DNA from: Corynebacterium nuruki S6-4
Lineage (GTDB): Bacteria; Actinomycetota; Actinomycetes; Mycobacteriales; Mycobacteriaceae
Direction of reading: 5' to 3'
Length of the DNA: 64,000 nucleotides
NCBI RefSeq assembly: GCF_007970465.1
Contig: NZ_CP042429.1
Span: forward strand, 62,001-126,000
Shown: positions 58,155 to 64,000 of the stretch, piece by piece
Layout of the letters: every line of letters starts with the position of its first letter
Position numbering within the stretch: position 1 is the stretch's first letter
The notes under the pieces: model-generated
The model's input: only the letters and a program-made list of their open reading frames with translations
Told to the model about the DNA's origin: nothing
The model's database searches: none
Made by a program: the position numbers and the translations under genes

Positions 58155-58793
58155 TTGTTCTCGAGCATCGGTTGGGGCGAGGTCCTCGTCGTCGTCATCG
58201 TGGGCATCATCGTCATCGGCCCGGAGCGGCTCCCCCGGTTGATCACGGATGTCCGGGCGATGATCAAGGCGGCGCGGGACGCCGTCGCGACGGCACGCAA
58301 GGAACTCGACGAGGAATTCGGTGACGACTTCGACGAATTCCGGAAGCCGTTGTCCCAGCTCAACGACGTGCGCCAGATGGGGGCGAAGGGACTCATCACC
58401 AAGACCCTGCTCGACGGCGACGATTCCTTCCTCACCGATCTGGAGTCGTCCGCACGGTCGGTGTCCGATGCCGCGCGGGGGAGGGGACGCGACGCGGGAC
58501 AGTCCGGGAGCGATGCCCGGGAGACATCGCAGCCGGAACGGTCGTCGCAGCCGGAACGGCAGGAGCAGCCGTCACAGTCAGAGCAGTCTGAACAGCCTGC
58601 GACGGCACCGGCCGACCCCGCCACGACGACGGCGGGTACAGCCGCAGCCGCCGGAACGGAACCTGCCGGGCCGGCGGACCGGACAGGGGATCAGGGCACG
58701 GACGACGAGGCCCGCGTCGAGCTGCCGCAGCAGCAGGACGTGGGCACGAGCCGGGACTGGAGCGCCGGGTCCGACTTCGACGACGCCCTCTAG
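58155..58793 (+). CDS. tatB: Sec-independent translocase component TatB
   Basis: This 212-residue Tat protein-export receptor component has an N-terminal transmembrane helix (FSSIGWGEVLVVVIVGIIVIGPERLPRLI) with the GPERLP hinge, an amphipathic helix (ITDVRAMIKAARDAVATARKEL) and a long Gln/Ser/Pro/Glu tail. TTG 58155 is chosen because AGAGGAAG lies 8 nt upstream and the helix starts directly after it; the earlier ATG at 58116 would add a basic extension unlike the family. It is linked to sigE-cseE. Confidence 0.9.
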   Translation: MFSSIGWGEVLVVVIVGIIVIGPERLPRLITDVRAMIKAARDAVATARKELDEEFGDDFDEFRKPLSQLNDVRQMGAKGLITKTLLDGDDSFLTDLESSARSVSDAARGRGRDAGQSGSDARETSQPERSSQPERQEQPSQSEQSEQPATAPADPATTTAGTAAAAGTEPAGPADRTGDQGTDDEARVELPQQQDVGTSRDWSAGSDFDDAL

Positions 58794-58846
58794 TGACGAC
58801 GGCCTGTGGTTGTACATTCTCCGGGGCCGCATGAACACGATGCCCG

Positions 58847-58909
58847 CGGAACGAACCGGCAGGGCGGATTCTGTCCCCGGACGACACCCGGGTTCGTGAA
58901 CCCGACATC
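58847..58909 (+). repeat. Convergent-intergenic repeat, copy 3
   Basis: This 63-bp element between tatB and mrp starts CGGAACGAACCGGCAGGGCG, with perfect palindrome GGGTTCGTGAACCC at 58890-58903, ending GACATC. It aligns with the copies at 46326-46390 and 53523-53587. Confidence 0.8.
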
Positions 58910-58928
58910 TGTAGGAGCGGGTGGCCCC

Positions 58929-60059
58929 TCAGTTCGGGGTCACGCCGAGGTTCAGCGACCGGCCCGCCAGCGAATTCCGCCGGGTCTTGAGGTGGTCGGC
59001 GAGGGCACCGAGTGCCGAGCCCGCGGGGGACTGCGGCTCGGAGATCGCGATCGGGTTACCGACATCGCCGCCGATCCGCAGATCGGGATCGAGCGGGATC
59101 TGGGCCAGCAGCGGAACCGTCGAGCCGGTGATCTGGCTGAGCCGGTCGGCGACGACCTGGCCACCACCGGAACCGAAGATCTCCATCCGGCTGCCGTCGG
59201 GCATCTCCATCCAGCTCATGTTCTCGATGACCCCGGCGATACGCTGCCGGGTCTGCTGGGAGATGGAACCGGCGCGCTCCGCGACCTCCGCGGCCGCGGC
59301 CTGCGGGGTGGTCACGATGAGCAGCTCGGCATTGGGCACGAGCTGGGCGACCGAGATCGCCACGTCCCCGGTTCCCGGCGGGAGATCGAGCAGCAGGATG
59401 TCCAGGTCGCCCCAGAACACGTCCGCGAGGAACTGCTGGATGGCTCGGTGCAGCATCGGGCCACGCCAGATGACCGGGGCGTTGCCGTCGAGGAAGTGAC
59501 CGATGGAGATCATCTTCACACCGTGCGCCTGCGGCGGGATGATCATGTCGTCGACCTGGTTCGGCCGGGCCTCCGACCCCATCATGCGGGGCACCGAGTG
59601 CCCGTAGATGTCCGCGTCGACGATGCCGACATGCAGACCGCGCTGCGCGAGCGCGACTGCGAGGTTGACGGTCGTCGAGGACTTGCCGACCCCGCCCTTC
59701 CCGGACGCGACCGCGTAGACCCGGGTGGTCGAGTCCGGCTGGGCGAAGGGGATGACCGGTTCGGTGGTGGACCCCCGGACCTTCATGCGCAGCTCGCGGC
59801 GCTGCTCATCGGTCATGACGTCGGTGGTGACCGTGACGGAGCCGACGCCGTCGACCGACTCGGTCGCGGATTTCGTCCGCTCGGTCAGGGTGGATTTCAT
59901 GGGGCAGCCCGCGATGGTGAGGTAGATCTCGACGGCCACGTCGGCGCCGTCGATGTCGATGGATTTCACCATCCCGAGGTCGGTGATCGGGCGGTTGAGC
60001 TCCGGATCCTCGACCGCATCCAGTGCGCTGCGGACAGCAGATTCAGTGACTGTAGACAT
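58929..60059 (-). CDS. mrp: Mrp/ApbC iron-sulfur cluster carrier ATPase
   Basis: This 376-residue protein has an N-terminal MIP18/DUF59 domain (about 1-95, with TIAGCPMKSTLTE) and a Mrp/NBP35 P-loop ATPase (ASGKGGVGKSSTTVNLAVALA, VDADIYGHSVPRMMG, DLPPGTGDVAISVAQL). The C-terminal CPxC pair that holds a bridging cluster in many homologues is absent; this place reads VIENMSWMEMPDGSRMEIFG, as in mycobacterial Mrp. TAACAT (complement of 60068-60073) ends 8 nt before the ATG and overlaps the stop codon of the upstream DUF1003 gene. Confidence 0.92.
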   Translation of the reverse strand: MSTVTESAVRSALDAVEDPELNRPITDLGMVKSIDIDGADVAVEIYLTIAGCPMKSTLTERTKSATESVDGVGSVTVTTDVMTDEQRRELRMKVRGSTTEPVIPFAQPDSTTRVYAVASGKGGVGKSSTTVNLAVALAQRGLHVGIVDADIYGHSVPRMMGSEARPNQVDDMIIPPQAHGVKMISIGHFLDGNAPVIWRGPMLHRAIQQFLADVFWGDLDILLLDLPPGTGDVAISVAQLVPNAELLIVTTPQAAAAEVAERAGSISQQTRQRIAGVIENMSWMEMPDGSRMEIFGSGGGQVVADRLSQITGSTVPLLAQIPLDPDLRIGGDVGNPIAISEPQSPAGSALGALADHLKTRRNSLAGRSLNLGVTPN

Positions 60060-60070
60060 CGTCGCCGATG

Positions 60071-60643
60071 TTACCCCTCAGAACCGTCCCGGCTGCCGTC
60101 GAGGTTGCTGTCGAGCCGGGCACCGGTCTCCGGGGTCCGGTGTTCGTGCCGCTGATCCTCCAGCTTGTCCTCGATGCGGTTGAGCAGGTCGGTGAGATCG
60201 TCGAGTTCGTGCCGCAGATAGTCCCGGGTGACCGTCTCACCGACCGCGATGCGGACCCCGGCGAGTTCGCGGGCGAGGAACTCGGTGTCCGCCTTCGTCT
60301 CCGCCGCCCGTCGGCGGTCCTCGTTGAGGGAGACCCGGTCCCGGTCATCCTGCCGGTTCTGCGCCAGCAGGATCAGGGGGGCCGCGTAGGCGGCCTGGGT
60401 GGAGAACGCCAGGTTCAGCAGGATGAACGGGTACGGGTCCCAGCTCCACCACAGGCCGCCGACGTTGAGGGCGATCCAGACGACGACGATCACCGTCTGC
60501 CACATGAGATACCTGCCGGTACCCAGGAAGCGGGCGACTTTCTCTGCGCCGACGCCGATGGCGTCCGCGTTCATCGAGAAGAACCGACGGCGGCGTCCGG
60601 TCGACGGGGTGTCGAGCTCGGAGCGGGTGTAGTTGTCCGGCAC
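60071..60643 (-). CDS. DUF1003 membrane protein
   Basis: This 190-residue protein has a DUF1003 core: WQTVIVVVWIALNVGGLWWSWDPYPFILLNLAFSTQAAYAAPLILLAQNRQDDRDR, comprising two transmembrane helices and the signature FILLNLxxS-AAYAAPLILL. A charged helical tail follows. GTG 60643 is preceded by GGAGGAGAC. It lies between the MgtE-like gene and mrp on the same strand, as in mycobacteria (Rv1230c-1234 region). Function is unknown. Confidence 0.88.
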   Translation of the reverse strand: MPDNYTRSELDTPSTGRRRRFFSMNADAIGVGAEKVARFLGTGRYLMWQTVIVVVWIALNVGGLWWSWDPYPFILLNLAFSTQAAYAAPLILLAQNRQDDRDRVSLNEDRRRAAETKADTEFLARELAGVRIAVGETVTRDYLRHELDDLTDLLNRIEDKLEDQRHEHRTPETGARLDSNLDGSRDGSEG

Positions 60644-60736
60644 GGACGTCTCCTCCCAGGTCAGTGGTGGTCAGTGTTGCTCAGGCAGGTCAAGCGGGGT
60701 CAGTCGGGCTCAGACGGCTCAGACGGTCAAGCGGGG

Positions 60737-62026
60737 TCAGGCGCCCGCGGCAGCCCGCTGACTGTCGCGGTGGACCCGCCAGTCGTCGTCCCGCCAGTCC
60801 TCCGGCAGCAGGTGGTCGAGCAGGTCATCGACACCGACCGCGCCGAGCAGGTGACCGTCGTCGTCGAGGACCGGTCCGCAGACCAGATTGTAGGTCGCGA
60901 AGTACCGGGCCGCGGTCTCCTCACTGTCGTCGACGCCCAATGCCGGAAGGTCCGGGTCGAGGATCCCGCCCACGAGCGCCGACGGCGGTTCCCGCAGCAG
61001 TTTCTGCAGATGCACGCAGCCGAGGTACTTGCCGGTGGGCGTCGCCTGCGGTGGCCGGACCACGAAAATCAGACTGCTCAGTGACAGTGGAAGTTCGGGA
61101 TTCCGGGCGTGGGCCAGGGCCTCGGCGACGGTCGCCTGCGGCAGGAGGACGATCGGCTCCGGGGTCATGAGGGCGCCCACGGTCTCCGGGGTGAACCGCA
61201 TGAGCCGGCGCACCGGTTCCGAATCCTCCGGATCCATCAGCTCGAGGAGGACGTCCGCCCGCTCGTCGGACAGTTCCCCGAGCAGGTCGGCGGCATCGTC
61301 GGGGTCCATCTCCTCGAGCACGTCGGCCGCGCGCTCGATGCTGAGGTCGTCGAGGATCTCGGTCTGCTCGTCATCCGGCAGTTCGGCGAGGACATCGGCG
61401 AGACGTTCGTCGTCCATCTCCCGGGCGATCCGCACGCGCCGCTCCTGGGACAGGTCGTGGAGCTGCTGGGCGACGTCGGGGCTGCGCATGTCCTCGAATT
61501 CGGCGATGAGTTCGGCATCCGCGTCGACCGGTGCGGCACCGGAGGCGGACAGGCCGCGGACACTGTCGAGCGGGACGACCGACGGCGCACTGGGACGCCC
61601 CAGCCGACCACGGGTCACCACCGCCACCCGCCTGACCTCCCAGTCGCGGGTCCGGGTGCGTTCGAGCTCGACGTCGACGATCTCCACGGCGCGGCCGGAC
61701 AACTGCGGGAACTCCGGGTCCTCCACATGCACCCGGGACCCCATGAGATCGTCGATTGCGGCGACCTCCCCCGCCCGGGAGCGGAACGGGCGCAGGTTCA
61801 CCGAGCTGGTGTTCATCGTGACCTCCTTCGGATCGACGGAGGCGATACGCAGCATCGGCACGAAGATCCGGCGCTTCCCGGCGACCTCGCCGACCAGGCC
61901 GAGGGCGCGGGCGCCGCTCGGCCGGATGCTCACGACGACATCCCGTACCCGCCCCACCGACTCGCCGTCGGCGCCGAGGAGGATCATTCCCGCCAGCCGT
62001 CCGACGAAGACACGTGATGCACTCAT
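60737..62026 (-). CDS. MgtE N-domain/CBS protein without transmembrane part
   Basis: This 429-residue cytoplasmic protein has an N-terminal PRC-barrel-like region (VFVGRLAGMILLGADGESVGRVRDVVV), a central MgtE_N superhelix of acidic repeats (LADVLAELPDDEQTEILDDL, ADVLEEMDPDDAADLLGEL) and two CBS domains (ALMTPEPIVLLPQATVAEAL on). The channel helices of MgtE are missing, so it cannot carry magnesium itself. It may sense magnesium or nucleotides for a partner; the CorA gene next to it is an obvious candidate. TATTCT (complement of 62034-62039) ends 7 nt before the ATG. Confidence 0.85.
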   Translation of the reverse strand: MSASRVFVGRLAGMILLGADGESVGRVRDVVVSIRPSGARALGLVGEVAGKRRIFVPMLRIASVDPKEVTMNTSSVNLRPFRSRAGEVAAIDDLMGSRVHVEDPEFPQLSGRAVEIVDVELERTRTRDWEVRRVAVVTRGRLGRPSAPSVVPLDSVRGLSASGAAPVDADAELIAEFEDMRSPDVAQQLHDLSQERRVRIAREMDDERLADVLAELPDDEQTEILDDLSIERAADVLEEMDPDDAADLLGELSDERADVLLELMDPEDSEPVRRLMRFTPETVGALMTPEPIVLLPQATVAEALAHARNPELPLSLSSLIFVVRPPQATPTGKYLGCVHLQKLLREPPSALVGGILDPDLPALGVDDSEETAARYFATYNLVCGPVLDDDGHLLGAVGVDDLLDHLLPEDWRDDDWRVHRDSQRAAAGA

Positions 62027-62073
62027 GCCGTCGAGAATACGTGACCGTCAGGGCAGCCGGTCACCGCCGCCGG

Positions 62074-63117
62074 TCACAGCCACTTGTTGCGGCGGAAGAG
62101 GAACAGCAGCCAGCCGCAGACCGCGAGCATGGCGAGCAGGCACAGCGGGTACCCGAACGGCCAGGTCAGTTCGGGCATCTTCTCGAAGTTCATGCCGTAG
62201 ATGGCGGCGACGATGGTCGGGACCAGGGCGATGCCGGCCCAGGCCGACATCTTGCGCATGTCGGTGTTCTGCTGCAGCGTGATCTTCGCTGACGCGGCGT
62301 CCACCAGGGATCTCAGCCGTTCGGCGAAGTTGCGGACGCGGTCGGCGGCATGGACCTGGTGGTCGACGACATCCCGGAAGTAGGAGTGGGATTCCCCGGA
62401 GAAGAGGTCGGGTTCGGTCAGCAGGCGCTGCATCGGCGGTGTCAACGGATCGATGGCGTGCCGGACCTCGAGGACCTCCCGCATCATGAGGTAGACGTCC
62501 TGGATGCTGAAGTGACCGTCCGGGGCGAACACGGCGTTCTCCAGCTCATTGATGTCGTCCTCCATCTCGTCGGCGACCGCCGTGTAATGGTCCACGATGA
62601 GGTCGGTCGCGGTGTAGAGGACGGTGTGCGGCCGGAAGTCCCGCGCCAGATCGTGGGTCAGCCGTTCCAGCGGGTCGGGGACGCGTCCGTGGGAGACCGT
62701 GACGACGAACCGGTCGCCGAGGATGACGAGCACCTCGCCGGTGGACACGTCCGGCGTCCGCCCCGCGTCGTCGTCCCTGGTGTAGGCGATGGTGCGCAGC
62801 ACCACGAGCACCTGGGAGCCGTAGCGTTCGAGTTTCGGACGCTGCCGGGCGGTCACCGCGTCCTCCACGATGAGGTCGTGGATGTGCAGGACATCGGCGA
62901 CGGCGCGCATCTCCGCGGTCGTCGGGGAAGCCAGCGAGATCCAGAGGAAGCCGTCGTCGTCGAGCGAGTCCCATGCCCGACGGATGTCGTCGCTGCCGGA
63001 CAGTGGCACCGCGGTCCGGTACGGTCGGTCGCCGGTCGCGGTGCCGGGCCGGAACAGGACACCGCGGTCGGGCAGTGCGGCGCCGTCGGTCGGTCGGTCA
63101 GGGTGCTCGTCGGACAT
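62074..63117 (-). CDS. corA: CorA-type magnesium/cobalt transporter
   Basis: This 347-residue pentameric divalent-cation channel has a large cytoplasmic domain, then two C-terminal helices with the GMN selectivity motif (YGMNFEKMPEL) and a basic tail (LFRRNKWL). ATG 63117 is chosen because TACGAT (complement of 63125-63130) ends 7 nt before it; the ATG at 63126 lies inside that -10 box. The MgtE-N/CBS gene follows 47 bp downstream. Confidence 0.92.
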   Translation of the reverse strand: MSDEHPDRPTDGAALPDRGVLFRPGTATGDRPYRTAVPLSGSDDIRRAWDSLDDDGFLWISLASPTTAEMRAVADVLHIHDLIVEDAVTARQRPKLERYGSQVLVVLRTIAYTRDDDAGRTPDVSTGEVLVILGDRFVVTVSHGRVPDPLERLTHDLARDFRPHTVLYTATDLIVDHYTAVADEMEDDINELENAVFAPDGHFSIQDVYLMMREVLEVRHAIDPLTPPMQRLLTEPDLFSGESHSYFRDVVDHQVHAADRVRNFAERLRSLVDAASAKITLQQNTDMRKMSAWAGIALVPTIVAAIYGMNFEKMPELTWPFGYPLCLLAMLAVCGWLLFLFRRNKWL

Positions 63118-63290
63118 GCCCCACATCGTAGACAGGCAGGTCGACCGGCCGGAATCGGACGCACCGCGCGGTGACGGCTATTGTTGGTGCGGACAGTCCC
63201 GGGGCAGGTCGGCGTGACGGCCGACCGCCGGCACAGGGACGACCGGAACGACAGTGGCGACAGCAGCAGAATGAGGCGGTGACCGGTGGG

Positions 63291-63485
63291 ATGGCGAGAC
63301 TGATCGCGGGAGGCCTGTGCGGTATCGCCGTCATCCTGGCACTGCTCGGCAGCCCGCTGTGGGTGGCGCACGCCGTCGCCGGTGTGGTGGCGGTTGTCGC
63401 GGTGTTCCTCAGTGAACGCTCCGGCTGGTGGCTCGTCGTCCCGTATGTGGCACTGGTCGCCGTGATCGCGGTGGCCTGGTTCTGA
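63291..63485 (+). CDS. Small two-helix membrane protein
   Basis: This 64-residue protein has two or three short hydrophobic stretches (GGLCGIAVILALLGSPLWVAHAVAGVVAVVAVFL, then WWLVVPYVALVAVIAVAW). There is no recognised domain. GTG 63279 is an alternative start. It diverges from corA; a -10-like TATTGT lies at 63179-63184. Confidence 0.5.
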   Translation: MARLIAGGLCGIAVILALLGSPLWVAHAVAGVVAVVAVFLSERSGWWLVVPYVALVAVIAVAWF

Positions 63486-63516
63486 CAGCTACAGAGAGGT
63501 TGTGACGCAGGCGTGA

Positions 63517-64000
63517 TGAGGACAGGCAGACTGGTGGCCGTGGTCGCCGGCACAGCGGCGACGGTGACTGCGGCCGCCACGGTGACGGCCTGCGGGACCG
63601 GGGACGTCACCGGCCCGGCCGTGCCGGTGGTGGACGCGGCGACGCAGGCCCCGGTGCGGCTCGCCGTCGCCGACGACGACCCGTTGCAGCGGGCCCTCGC
63701 CGGGGAGTACCGGTCCGAATTCTCCGACGTCGACCGCGATGTCGAGGAGGTGCCGGTGGCCTCGCAGAACCGGCTGACCCGGCTGCGGGACGGGGACGTG
63801 ACGATGGTCATGGGCTGCGTCGGGGAACTGCTCGACGAGCTGGACGCCGCCAAGGGCCGTGAGCTCAGGGAGCTCTACCGTAAGGACGGCGGCCGGGCGG
63901 AGGCGGATCCGGCGATGTGGCGCGACATCACCCACACGACGATGATCTCGGCACTGCCCGGGGATCTGCAGGCCGGCGATCCGGGGATGGCGGTGGCCTG
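63517..64000 (+). CDS. Lipoprotein, 3' end beyond the window
   Basis: At least 161 residues are visible. The N terminus is a signal peptide with lipobox VTAC (Cys26). The mature part has DGDVTMVMGCVGELLDELDAAKG and a plan like periplasmic substrate-binding proteins, but no family is recognised. GTG 63514, directly before ATG 63517 in the same frame, is an alternative start. The frame is open to the last base. Confidence 0.65.

Noticed and set aside
63171..63290. Longer N terminus for the small membrane protein
   Set aside because: The extension is Arg/Gln/Gly-rich, and its first codons overlap the probable -10 box at 63179-63184.

Overview
The window is chromosomal DNA of a high-GC actinobacterium, almost certainly a Corynebacterium. 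The evidence is gene content and order. Blocks match the mycobacterial/corynebacterial arrangements phoH2-fum-glpX-DUF4245-xseBA-ispH-ychF, Rv1157c-typA-lpqW-mshB-Rv1171-fdxC-dapC, and dapD/dapE-LOG ... methyltransferase-sigE-cseE-tatB-mrp-MgtE-like-corA. There is also a corynebacterial metPS methionine/alanine transporter, a GlxR-type operator and a DtxR-type iron box. No tRNA, rRNA, CRISPR array or prophage was seen. I cannot name the species.

Layout. 1-1614: the 3' part of an IS3-family transposase, then about 0.9 kb without a convincing gene that holds inverted repeats and a strong leftward DtxR-type promoter with nothing recognisable left to drive. 1615-9120: an LCAD-like acyl-CoA dehydrogenase, a divergent DUF5997/LysR-effector-domain pair, a GlxR-linked LGFP lipoprotein, PIN-PhoH, a GNAT acetyltransferase, and a TetR-DHA2 efflux unit. 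9186-24997: an RNase HI-NTF2 fusion, a UvrA lacking the UvrB-binding domain, fumC, glpX, xseBA, ispH, an AI-2E exporter family protein, metPS and ychF. 25038-35338: small conserved genes, a SulP permease, a five-gene leftward cluster (DUF4232 lipoprotein, GT-C-like membrane protein, NAD(P)-binding protein, patatin, DUF808) and fadE25.

35339-39180: a complete ISL3-family element (35803-37267) with an 8-bp target duplication splits a lipoprotein gene; removing the element restores a 191-codon reading frame. DUF402 and Rv1157c-family genes lie beyond it. 39335-53394: typA, lpqW, mshB, an Rv1171-like membrane protein, fdxC and the lysine/DAP genes dapC, dapD and dapE. These are followed by a LOG protein, an M17-aminopeptidase homologue that has lost its metal-ligand motif, and an RlmA-like methyltransferase without its zinc finger. 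53391-64000: a GH32-like protein without catalytic residues, DedA, the sigE-cseE-tatB envelope-stress group, mrp, DUF1003, an MgtE-N/CBS protein, corA, and a lipoprotein cut by the window end.

Three signals run across the region. (i) About two dozen genes have a TAnnnT-like -10 box ending 6-8 nt before the start codon, the layout expected for leaderless mRNAs; I used it to choose several starts. (ii) A 63-65 bp palindrome-bearing repeat occurs three times, each time between convergent genes. (iii) Two proteins from unrelated enzyme families, about 1.2 kb apart, have kept the fold signature but lost the catalytic residues.
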